Source: Actinomycetes bacterium
GTDB lineage: Bacteria > Actinomycetota > Actinomycetes > S36-B12 > UBA10799
Length of the DNA stretch: 64,000 nucleotides
Direction: 5' to 3'
Assembly (NCBI GenBank): GCA_029779995.1
Contig: JAKOZM010000107.1
Coordinates: forward strand, 1 to 64,000
A model generated the notes under the pieces. It worked only from the letters and a program-made list of their open reading frames with translations, searched no databases and had not been told where the DNA came from. This document shows positions 17,095 through 24,898 of the stretch, one piece after another. Positions within the stretch are counted from its first letter, which is position 1, and each line of letters begins with the position of its first letter. The translations under genes and the position numbers were made by a program.

Positions 17095-18915
17095 ATGACG
17101 TCCTTCACCGTCTGCACACCGGAATTCGTTGACAGCGCCTGCCAGGCGCTCAAAGGCCGGCGTCTCGTCGTAGACGTCGAGACCGTGGGCCTTGATCCAT
17201 GGGCAGGTCGGCTGCGCATGGTGCAAATCGCGGCAGGCCCTGACCACACGTGGATCTTCCTCGATCACTGGGACGTCGTACGTGAGATCCTCCTGAGCGC
17301 CGAGACTCTGATCGGGCACAACATCATCGGATTCGACCTGCTCTGGCTGGACAAGTACGGAATCCTCACCTTGGAAGAAGCAGAAGGAAGAGTGCTCGAC
17401 ACGCTCCATCTCGCCCACTACCGAGACAACCGCACGAACCGCTCCACCTACATCGACGACTGGGATGAAGAACCAGAACCGGAAGTTCGGTACGTCGGTC
17501 ACGGCCTGAAGGACCTGGCGGTCGAGCACCTGGGAGCGGGCGCCGACCGCGCAGAACAGCAGCTGTACGCGGCCCATCGACTGCCCCGGAACACGCGCTC
17601 CGCGACATGGGCCCTCGCCTGGGCGAGGATTCCTGACGACGACCCGCACCTGTTGCAGTACGCCGCCGACGACTGCGCCCACGTCTGGCGACTGCTGCCG
17701 CACCTGCGCCCCCGGCCCGGCGAGAAGGCTCTTCTGCGCGTTGAGGCACGGGTAGCCATGATCGCTGCGAAGATGCAGCGCCGCGGCTACCGCGTCGACC
17801 TCCAGCAGCTGGAGTCGGCCCGCAAGGAACTCAGCGACGAACTTGCCGGCCTGCGGACCATCCTCGCCGCAGACGGGGTGACGGACCTCGACAGTCGAGA
17901 CCAGATCCTTGACTACCTTGTCGCGCAGGGCGTGCCGTTGACCAAGCGGACTGCGTCGGGGAACGGCTATGCCCTGGACAAGCGGACGTTGGAGAACCTC
18001 GCGAAGCACCACCCGGCGGCAGCACTGATCCACCGGGCACGACGACTCCACCGTTTCCTCCGGGACTACATTCCGAAGATCGCCGGCAACCGGGGTGCCG
18101 ACGGCCGGACACACCCGTCCATCAACACCATGGGGGCGGCCACCGGAAGGTGGACGGTCACTGGCGCCGTGCCACTCCATCAGATGCCCAAGAAGGGCGG
18201 GCTTCGGGAGTGCTTCGTCGCCGAACCCGGCAAGGTACTCATTTCCTGCGACTACTCCAGCATCGAGTTCCACGTACTCGGTGTTGTCACCGGCGATGCC
18301 GCGATGCAGGCGGTCTCCTGGAGTGGCGAGGACCCCTACTTGGCCACAGCGAAGATCATGTATCCCGACCTCCATTGGGATTCGCTCACCCCTGGGGAGT
18401 TGGCGACGCAACGTAATGCCGCGAAACCATTCAACCTGGGCCTTGGATATGGCATGGGTGCCGCCACGCTCGCCGAGACCACCGCACTCACCCTCGAGGA
18501 GGCGACCTTGCGCCGAGAACTGCTCCAAGAACGTTGGTCGGGACCCTCCCAGCTCATGCAGGAAGTGGAACGAGAGTTCAACCGTGGTGTGCGTCGTGTC
18601 CCGAACCTGTTCGGCAGGATGTACACGTTCCCTGTCAGGGGCGACGGAACCGTCCGCCCGCACGTCGTCGTGAACGGCCTCACCCAAGGCGCAGCCCGGG
18701 ACCTGATGCACGCGGACCTGCTACGCGTCGTGGACGCCGGATTCGACGTATGGCTAACCCTCCACGACGAGATCATCATCGAAGTCCCGGAGGAGCAGGC
18801 AGAAGAAGCTTGCGCCGCACTCGAGAAGATCATGAACCACCGCAAGCACCCCGTCCTGGGCATCCCCATCCGGGCCACGGCGACGATCCTGGGCAACGCG
18901 TGGCGGAAGGCGTAA
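17095..18915 (+). CDS. Family A DNA polymerase with 3'-5' exonuclease domain
   Basis: A 606-aa phage-type DNA polymerase I. The proofreading exonuclease domain (about residues 20-200) has VVDVETVGL (ExoI, DxE), LIGHNIIGFD (ExoII) and YAADDCAHVW (ExoIII). The polymerase domain has motif A SCDYSSIEFH, motif B RNAAKPFNLGLGYGMG and motif C LTLHDEIIIE; all key Asp, Lys, Tyr and Glu residues are intact. There is no 5'-3' exonuclease domain, unlike chromosomal PolA. It lies 126 bp after the primase-helicase gene, so the element carries both a replicative helicase-primase and its own polymerase. Confidence 0.92.
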   Translation: MTSFTVCTPEFVDSACQALKGRRLVVDVETVGLDPWAGRLRMVQIAAGPDHTWIFLDHWDVVREILLSAETLIGHNIIGFDLLWLDKYGILTLEEAEGRVLDTLHLAHYRDNRTNRSTYIDDWDEEPEPEVRYVGHGLKDLAVEHLGAGADRAEQQLYAAHRLPRNTRSATWALAWARIPDDDPHLLQYAADDCAHVWRLLPHLRPRPGEKALLRVEARVAMIAAKMQRRGYRVDLQQLESARKELSDELAGLRTILAADGVTDLDSRDQILDYLVAQGVPLTKRTASGNGYALDKRTLENLAKHHPAAALIHRARRLHRFLRDYIPKIAGNRGADGRTHPSINTMGAATGRWTVTGAVPLHQMPKKGGLRECFVAEPGKVLISCDYSSIEFHVLGVVTGDAAMQAVSWSGEDPYLATAKIMYPDLHWDSLTPGELATQRNAAKPFNLGLGYGMGAATLAETTALTLEEATLRRELLQERWSGPSQLMQEVEREFNRGVRRVPNLFGRMYTFPVRGDGTVRPHVVVNGLTQGAARDLMHADLLRVVDAGFDVWLTLHDEIIIEVPEEQAEEACAALEKIMNHRKHPVLGIPIRATATILGNAWRKA

Positions 18916-19331
18916 ACGGTTCATCCGGGCCCTGTTCTCTGCTCCGCCGAGCCCGGACTGTCAGCCGGATTAGCGACACGCATGAGGGACGACGAGCGGC
19001 ACGGTCCGTCTGAGCACGGATCGTGCCGTTCCGTCCGTCCTGTGACGGGTGGTTGCGCAGAGTTCTCGGGACAACGAGGGGACAACCGGCGATGGTGATC
19101 CGCACGGTCAGAAGGGGCTTGCGCGGCAACGTTGGGACTGCCATTACCGGGCGTCTTGTCGGTAAGGAGAAGGTGACCTGCAATGAGATCGTTCTCGCGG
19201 TCAAACAGTTGCCGCAAGAGTCATATCCTTTCGCGGGGGGACCCCTATCTGCGAGTTCGCCAGCCTCCGGGCCCCCTATCTGGCAACAACGAACTAGTTA
19301 GGCCATGCTCGAATGAGATAGGGGGATTGGC
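18916..19331. other. 416-bp non-coding stretch before a membrane-anchored protein gene
   Basis: No convincing gene is present; the reading frames have atypical composition and no clear ribosome-binding sites. The right end carries three copies of a 9-mer (described separately). The GGGACAACGAGGGGACAACC segment near 19060-19080 contains a repeated GGGACAAC, whose meaning is unknown. Confidence 0.5.
19242..19324. promoter_or_regulatory. Three copies of CCCCTATCT (two direct, one inverted): operator candidate
   Basis: CCCCTATCT occurs at 19242-19250 and 19273-19281 and in inverse orientation (AGATAGGGG) at 19316-19324. The last copy overlaps the ribosome-binding site of the gene starting at 19332. 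Spacing between copies is about 31 and 43 bp, roughly three and four helix turns. This suits a looping repressor or an autoregulatory site. Confidence 0.5.
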
Positions 19332-19883
19332 ATGGATGCAAATGCTGTGAGCGCCGCGGCGAGCGTCGCAACCGTCTGTATTGCGGTCGCTACCGGCGTC
19401 ATCGCCTGGAGGCAGACTCAGATTTCGGACGAACAGAAGCGGTTGGGCGTACGCGAGGTCACCGCCTCCGAAAAGCAACAAGAACTCAGCGAGCGCCTCA
19501 TGGCGCTGGAACTCCAGCGGGACACGCCGAAGCTCGTTCCAGGCAGACTTGAATCGTTGGCGGATGGCGCCCTGGCCTTCAGTTTGTACAACGTTGGCGG
19601 TGGGGCGGCCACAGATGTCTGGATCGAGGCACTGACAATCAACGATCGACCGCCTCGATTGCTGCCCATGATCGGAGGGATCCGCATTGACCTCGTCAGA
19701 GACTCCGCGAGAGTCCTCTTGGAGGGAGCGGGACAGGATCTCATCAACCCGGAGAAGGTTGTGGCTCTAATAGGCAACTTCAGCGGGCAGACCGGCGATT
19801 CGAAGATCGCCTACGAGGCAGCACCGGGGCTTCTTGACCATCTACGCAGGGCTTTGGAAGGAAGGCGCGATGCCAGCAACTGA
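19332..19883 (+). CDS. Hypothetical membrane-anchored protein (183 aa)
   Basis: A 183-aa protein of unknown function. An N-terminal hydrophobic helix (ASVATVCIAVATGVIAW, about residues 10-27) is followed by a charged helical linker with many Glu and Gln, then a beta-rich domain (LAFSLYNVGGGAATDVWIEAL) reminiscent of small Ig-like folds often found behind a single transmembrane helix. The topology would place the bulk of the protein in the cytoplasm. A GGGGGA ribosome-binding site precedes the ATG. It follows the replication genes and may be accessory cargo; small single-helix proteins of this kind occur in defence islands, but that is only context. Confidence 0.65.
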   Translation: MDANAVSAAASVATVCIAVATGVIAWRQTQISDEQKRLGVREVTASEKQQELSERLMALELQRDTPKLVPGRLESLADGALAFSLYNVGGGAATDVWIEALTINDRPPRLLPMIGGIRIDLVRDSARVLLEGAGQDLINPEKVVALIGNFSGQTGDSKIAYEAAPGLLDHLRRALEGRRDASN

Positions 19884-20201
19884 GAAGCTCCGCCTCTGTT
19901 CGTAGGACTCCTGCCGACTGCGTGTTTGATTAAAGGAGTCTGCTCGGCCACCATCAGTCCAGTTGCCAACGGGCGATGAGGGCTCCTGGCGGGGGCCTTA
20001 TGCACTACTGACGCAAGATCCTCGCGCAAGGTACGGAAGTCCACTTCAGTCGAGTTCCAGGAAGATGTTGCTTGCTTCAGTCACGTAACGTCCGCCGCGG
20101 CTGGGGATCTCCATCGGGATCGGACTATTGGTCCGATGTCCGGAGCCCCTCCCCTCATCACTTCGCGATGAGTCTCACGGCGTCCAACGCAGGCAACGAA
20201 C
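19884..20201. other. 318-bp intergenic stretch, nothing recognised
   Basis: No gene, hairpin with T-tract or repeat could be supported here. Short reading frames in other phases overlap the next gene and look like shadows. Confidence 0.5.
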
Positions 20202-20954
20202 GTGAGTCCTCGAAGCATGGGCGCAAATGGCGCCGGTCATCCAACTCCGTTGGGGCATCGGCTGGCCGCTCGGGTGCATCCTGCTGTTGTGGGAAGAACA
20301 ACGGGGCCAGAGGCAGCCTTGTACCCAGCCGTCCAGAAGTGGGCCGAGCATGTACTCAACTGCTGGCAAGTAGCCATCGACACGGGGCCGAAGCTCGGGC
20401 GAGTTGATGTAGTCGGCGTTCGCGACTTCGGCGGCGGCGATCTCTCCGCTCGCACTGAAGTCATCGCCATTGAGGTCAAACGCGGAAACGCCGCATTCGC
20501 AAAGTCAGCAGGACAGGCGCTTGGCTACTCGGTGATGGCGGATCGCTGCTATCTCGCCAAGGACGGCGGCTTCCGCGATGACGAACTCGTTGTTGCCGGG
20601 AGGCTCGGAATCGGGCTGCTTGAGATCAACAAGGGCCGCGTATTCGAGCGGCTCACCGCTCCGCCACAGGCACCATTGCCCGAACTCCGGCTCAGGCTAC
20701 TGGAGAAACTGCACTGTGGGGTGTGCTCCTTGTGCTCAACCGTCTTTCGTCTGGCGGAGGAGGGCAAACAGGGATTTGGGCGCATGGTCCGAGCGTCAGT
20801 TCCCAAGAACACCATTCGGGTTGCGGCTGACAGGGAGCGGGGCTACATGTTCTGGCTGATCGACGCTGCGGAGGAGAGAGATACTCGTGAGCGTCAGATG
20901 ACGTACTGGCGCAGATATCTCTGCCCTGACTGTGTGCAGGCTCTCGGAAGGTGA
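20202..20954 (+). CDS. PD-(D/E)XK nuclease-like protein with zinc-finger cysteines
   Basis: A 250-aa protein. GRVDVVGV (Asp near residue 69) followed by VIAIEVKRG (E-x-K near residue 91) and then KSAGQALGYSVMA fits the PD-(D/E)XK nuclease fold, where the Gln/Tyr helix follows the catalytic strand. Further on, CGVCSLC and CPDC (about 70 residues apart) could bind zinc. Restriction-type nucleases and sequence-specific DNA proteins use such a layout. The product may be a modification-dependent restriction enzyme or a defence nuclease, but no family is recognised. The true start may be downstream of the GTG used. Confidence 0.6.
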   Translation: MSPRSMGANGAGHPTPLGHRLAARVHPAVVGRTTGPEAALYPAVQKWAEHVLNCWQVAIDTGPKLGRVDVVGVRDFGGGDLSARTEVIAIEVKRGNAAFAKSAGQALGYSVMADRCYLAKDGGFRDDELVVAGRLGIGLLEINKGRVFERLTAPPQAPLPELRLRLLEKLHCGVCSLCSTVFRLAEEGKQGFGRMVRASVPKNTIRVAADRERGYMFWLIDAAEERDTRERQMTYWRRYLCPDCVQALGR

Positions 20955-21020
20955 ATGCTGCAACCAGCAGACAGGCGCACGGCCGACGACTCACCTTCCA
21001 GGGCACATCATCACTTCCTC

Positions 21021-21914
21021 TCAGGCAGGGAACGGCCACAGGTTGGCAAGCCACCGCACCTGATCATTCTCCGAGTTCCAGAGCCCCAGATGCCCAAGGT
21101 CCTCTGTGAGGCAAGGGCGCCATGCCCGTGGATCTTCGACTTCAAGAACTTCGCCACGCTCCAGAGCCCACAGCGCGTGCTCCAGGTGGTTGGCGGCGTC
21201 GATCAGATCCATCGGGTGGCCCGAGGCGGTGAGCCCCCTACCGGCCATGGCCATGCCCTGCTCGTCGGGGAAGATGACATAGAGGCCCGCCTGTTGCGCT
21301 GCCTTGAGCTCCTGATCGGTGACAGTTTGCATAGGTCGGAGGCCCGCGAGCGTTCCGGTGAAGATCAGACCCGGCCAATGCCGCTGGACTCTGTGCGCGA
21401 GTTCGTGCTCGGCCCAGGAGTTGTGTGGCCTCAGCGCCACCATGTAGGCGTTCTGGCGAGTGAAGTGAATGAACAGAAGGTCGCCGCTGCCACGCCTGAG
21501 ATGGATGTGATGCAGTTGCCAGTCCGCGAGAAACCTGTCGCGACGTTTGGCGTGCACTCGGGTTGCCCACTTCGACAGCAGCGGAGTGAGATCGTCGCCG
21601 TCCTCGATCGAGCGCAACACCGCGCCCAGAGCGATCCGATCGTCTTCAGCGAGCGTTGACACCTCCTGGTCGAACTCCGGGCAGGTCAGCACGCGCCTGG
21701 GCACCGCATCCGGAATCCTCCACCTCTGCAAGGTCGATTCGACGTAGACACCACGCCAACCGAGCCGATCCAGCGGCTCTCGCGCTCGAGGGTGAGCCGC
21801 TTGCATGAACTCTTCACGCACCAGCTCGCGACATCCGTCCGCCAGATTCGCCAATGATTCGAACGGACCGTGCTCGGAGACAAGAAGCGTCATCACCTGA
21901 CCGTCAGGTGACAC
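21021..21914 (-). CDS. Hypothetical protein (297 aa), opposite strand
   Basis: A 297-aa protein with no recognised family. The middle (DDLTPLLSKWATRVHAKRRDRFLADWQLHHIHLR, then DLLFIHFTRQNAYMVALRPH) looks like a compact mixed alpha/beta unit similar in feel to RelE/HigB-type toxins, with the pattern 'basic helix, WQLHHIHL, FIHFTRQN'. No catalytic set can be assigned. GTG 21914 is supported by AGGGGG six bases upstream; an ATG at 21893 lies directly after an inverted repeat. It is the only leftward gene between the replication genes and hsdM and is divergent from hsdM. Confidence 0.6.
   Translation of the reverse strand: MSPDGQVMTLLVSEHGPFESLANLADGCRELVREEFMQAAHPRAREPLDRLGWRGVYVESTLQRWRIPDAVPRRVLTCPEFDQEVSTLAEDDRIALGAVLRSIEDGDDLTPLLSKWATRVHAKRRDRFLADWQLHHIHLRRGSGDLLFIHFTRQNAYMVALRPHNSWAEHELAHRVQRHWPGLIFTGTLAGLRPMQTVTDQELKAAQQAGLYVIFPDEQGMAMAGRGLTASGHPMDLIDAANHLEHALWALERGEVLEVEDPRAWRPCLTEDLGHLGLWNSENDQVRWLANLWPFPA
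21894..21910. promoter_or_regulatory. 17-bp perfect inverted repeat at the start of the leftward gene
   Basis: CACCTGAC and GTCAGGTG flank a single central C at 21902. It lies between the GTG (21914) and the ATG (21893) candidate starts. If the ATG were used, this would be a classic operator overlapping the initiation region; with the GTG it lies in the first codons. Confidence 0.4.
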
Positions 21915-22193
21915 GGCGCACCCCCTGAAAGACCAACACCCGACGGACAGCTGTCAATCCGCGCGTGATGGACTTCCTGCTCGGGAACACCGGACACGGA
22001 CATACCCAGACGGTACGTCCAACCGGTGACGCCCGACCGACACCGACATGCCCTCCCGTCAGAGTGGAATCAAACTCACGCCGGCATGCGCCGCCCACAA
22101 CGTGCCGCACCGGCGACTGTAAGACCGACTCCACGGACCAGGCTGGCGATACAGTCGCCTCAGAGCATGGGGACCAGACGGGAGGAATAAATC

Positions 22194-23759
22194 ATGGCGC
22201 GCGCCGCTAAGAAGAACGCCCAACCCAAATCCCTTGAGCAGCGCTTATGGGAGGCCGCCGACGCCCTGCGCGGCAACCAGGAGCCCAGCGAGTACAAGCA
22301 CGTCGTTCTGGGCCTGGTCTTCCTGAAGTACATTTCCGACGGTTTCGAAGCCCGCCGCGCGCAACTCGAAGGCGAACTCATCGCCGACGGCATGCCCGCA
22401 GACCGGCTCACCGACTTCCTCGAAGCCCGCGACGAGTACGCCTCACACAACGTGTTCTGGGTACCCGCAGACGCCCGCTGGGCCACCATCCAAGCCAAAG
22501 CCAAGCAGCCCACCATCGGCACCGACATCGACCACGCCATGGACCTCATCGAGAACGAGAACCCGGTCATCCGCGGTGTACTCCCCCGCAACTACGGCCG
22601 AGAAGGCCTCGACAAAGGCCGCCTCGGCCAACTCGTCGACCTCATCGGCTCCATTGGCTTCACCGAAACCGACGACCACGGCTCCGACGACGTCCTCGGC
22701 CGGGTCTACGAATACTTCCTCGGCCAGTTCGCCGGCAAAGAAACCGGCAAAGACGCCGGCGCGTTCTACACCCCACGCAGCGTCGTGCACACACTCGTCG
22801 AAATGCTCGAACCGTACGAAGGACGCGTCTACGACCCCGCCTGCGGCTCCGGCGGCATGTTCGTGGAATCCGCCAAATTCGTCAAAGCCCACGGCGGCAA
22901 CACCAACGGGATCAGCGTCTACGGCCAGGAGTTCACCGACACCACCTGGCGGCTGGCAAAGATGAACCTCGCCCTGCGCGGCATCGAAGCCGACCTCGGA
23001 GAGCGCTCCGCCGACTCCTTCACCGCAGACCTGCACCCCGACCTGCGCGCCGACTTCGTCCTGGCCAACCCCCCGTTCAACGTCTCTAACTGGTGGGACG
23101 CCAAACTCGCCGACGACCCCCGCTGGCGTTACGGCACCCCACCAGAAGGCAACGCCAACTTCGCCTGGGTCCAGCACTTCATCCACCACCTCTCCCCCCG
23201 CGGCACCGCCGGGTTCGTCCTGGCCAACGGCTCCCTATCCTCCAAGACCAGCGGAGAGGGCGAAATCCGGCGACGGCTAGTCGAGGCCGACCTCGTCGAC
23301 TGTGTTGTTGCCATGCCCGACAAGCTGTTCTTCAACACGGGTATCCCCGTCAGCCTGTGGTTCGTGTCCAAGGATCGCCATGGCAACGGTCACCGCAAAC
23401 GCGTAGGCGAGGTTCTGTTGATCGACGCCCGCAAATTGGGACGCATGGAAACGCGGCGCCTCCGGCTCCTGGACGACACCGACATCGCCAAGATCGCCGA
23501 CACCTATCATTCTTGGCGCAACCACGACGGCGGCTATGACGATGTCCCCGGATTCGCCAAGGCCGCAAGCCTCGGCGAGATTAAGCAGCACGACTTCGTC
23601 CTCACCCCAGGCCGCTACGTCGGCACCCAAGAAGCAGAAGACGGCGACGAACCCATCGCAGACAAGATCACCCGCCTCACCAAAGAGCTCTACGACGAAT
23701 TCGACCGTGGGCGAGAACTGGAAGCGGAGATTCGGCAGCGGCTGGACGCGCTGCAATGA
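22194..23759 (+). CDS. hsdM: Type I restriction-modification methyltransferase HsdM
   Basis: A 521-aa N6-adenine methyltransferase subunit. An N-terminal HsdM_N helical domain (LEQRLWEAADALRGNQEPSEYKHVVLGLVF) precedes the catalytic domain with DPACGSGGMFVES (S-adenosylmethionine motif I) and LANPPFN (catalytic NPPF motif IV). Length is normal. A GGGAGGA ribosome-binding site lies 8 bp before the ATG. The next gene hsdS overlaps its stop (ATGA). It modifies host DNA at the site chosen by HsdS, protecting it from HsdR, which is encoded 5 kb downstream beyond inserted genes. Confidence 0.96.
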   Translation: MARAAKKNAQPKSLEQRLWEAADALRGNQEPSEYKHVVLGLVFLKYISDGFEARRAQLEGELIADGMPADRLTDFLEARDEYASHNVFWVPADARWATIQAKAKQPTIGTDIDHAMDLIENENPVIRGVLPRNYGREGLDKGRLGQLVDLIGSIGFTETDDHGSDDVLGRVYEYFLGQFAGKETGKDAGAFYTPRSVVHTLVEMLEPYEGRVYDPACGSGGMFVESAKFVKAHGGNTNGISVYGQEFTDTTWRLAKMNLALRGIEADLGERSADSFTADLHPDLRADFVLANPPFNVSNWWDAKLADDPRWRYGTPPEGNANFAWVQHFIHHLSPRGTAGFVLANGSLSSKTSGEGEIRRRLVEADLVDCVVAMPDKLFFNTGIPVSLWFVSKDRHGNGHRKRVGEVLLIDARKLGRMETRRLRLLDDTDIAKIADTYHSWRNHDGGYDDVPGFAKAASLGEIKQHDFVLTPGRYVGTQEAEDGDEPIADKITRLTKELYDEFDRGRELEAEIRQRLDALQ

Positions 23760-24898
23760 CTGAGGACCTTCCAAGTGGCTGGACCCGAAAGCCATTATCT
23801 GAGTTCATCGTCCTCCAGCGCGGTTTTGACCTAGCGAAGCGAAAAAGACGCCCAGGCCATGTCAAGGTGCTGTCTTCGGGAGATGTCAGCGGCTGGCACG
23901 ACGAGGCCCGGGTTTCGGGACCAGGCTTCGTTGTCGGACGAGCCACCAACATAGGTCGCCCAACTTGGTCTGATGAGGATTACTGGCCGCTCAACACGGT
24001 TCTCTACGCAAAGGACTTCCAGGGCAATGAACCCAAATATGCCTACTACTGGTTCCTTGCTAATGACCTAACGGCCTACAACTCAGGCAGCGTCCAAGCG
24101 ATGCTTAATCGTAACTACATCGCGAACGTCCCAGTGGACGTGCCACCGCTGGCCGAGCAGCGGGCCATAGCCGCCACCCTCGGGGCCCTCGACGACAGAA
24201 TCGAATCCTGCCAGAGGGTCGCCTCTGTCGCGCTCGACTTGGCGGAGGCGATCTATCTCAAATCATGTATGCAAGGTTCGCTCGACCTGCCGCTCAGAGA
24301 CGCTGGAACCTGGCTCTCAGGCGGGACGCCGAGCACTTCTAGCCCTGACTTCTGGGATGGTGAGCTGCCCTGGATATCGGCGGCCAGTCTCAAGGACTTC
24401 TTCATATGGAACAGTGAACGCCGTCTGTCTGCCGCCGGGGTGGAAGCCGCTACGAATATCGTGCCGGAGGGATCGCTGCTCATGATCGTTAGAGGCATGA
24501 GCCTGAAGACGGAGTTCCGGTTTGGAGTCGCTCAACGGCGCGTTGCCTTCGGACAGGACTGTAAGGCGATAATTCCGAAGATCCCAAGTTCAATGCTTGC
24601 CTTGGCACTTAGAGCCTCGCGGCACGACATCCTTAAACTGGTTGATGAGGCAGGGCATGGGACGGGAAGACTCTCGACTGATCTCCTGACGGAGTATGAA
24701 ATTGAGGTCCCGGATGACGCGTCCGTGACTCGGACGCTGGATGCGCTGCTGTCTCGCGGCGCCGTTGCGAAGGCCGAATCTCATGAGCTCGCTTCCCTGC
24801 GAGACGCGCTGCTACCTGGACTCCTTTCAGGCGAGATTCGCGTCGCCGAAGCATCCACTGAAGTCCGATCCGTAATATCACGAGGGGATACAGCCTGA
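23756..24898 (+). CDS. hsdS: Type I restriction-modification specificity subunit HsdS
   Basis: A 380-aa DNA recognition subunit. Two target-recognition domains flank conserved repeats. The first ends with NRNYIANVPVDVPPLAEQRAIAATLG, containing the hallmark PPLAEQ. The second begins DAGTWLSGGTPSTSSPDFW, typical of the TRD start. The C-terminal LRDALLPGLLSGEIRV is the second conserved repeat. The TRDs are richer in A+T than neighbours (for example 24030-24130), as is usual for specificity exchange. It overlaps hsdM by 4 nt and the DUF262 gene by 1 nt (TGATG). Confidence 0.93.
   Translation: MTEDLPSGWTRKPLSEFIVLQRGFDLAKRKRRPGHVKVLSSGDVSGWHDEARVSGPGFVVGRATNIGRPTWSDEDYWPLNTVLYAKDFQGNEPKYAYYWFLANDLTAYNSGSVQAMLNRNYIANVPVDVPPLAEQRAIAATLGALDDRIESCQRVASVALDLAEAIYLKSCMQGSLDLPLRDAGTWLSGGTPSTSSPDFWDGELPWISAASLKDFFIWNSERRLSAAGVEAATNIVPEGSLLMIVRGMSLKTEFRFGVAQRRVAFGQDCKAIIPKIPSSMLALALRASRHDILKLVDEAGHGTGRLSTDLLTEYEIEVPDDASVTRTLDALLSRGAVAKAESHELASLRDALLPGLLSGEIRVAEASTEVRSVISRGDTA

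Noticed and set aside
19023..19301. 92-aa frame before the membrane-anchored protein
   Set aside because: No ribosome-binding site, overlaps the operator-like boxes, no similarity.
22247..23089. 280-aa frame within hsdM
   Set aside because: Extremely Arg- and Pro-rich shadow in another phase of a clear hsdM gene.
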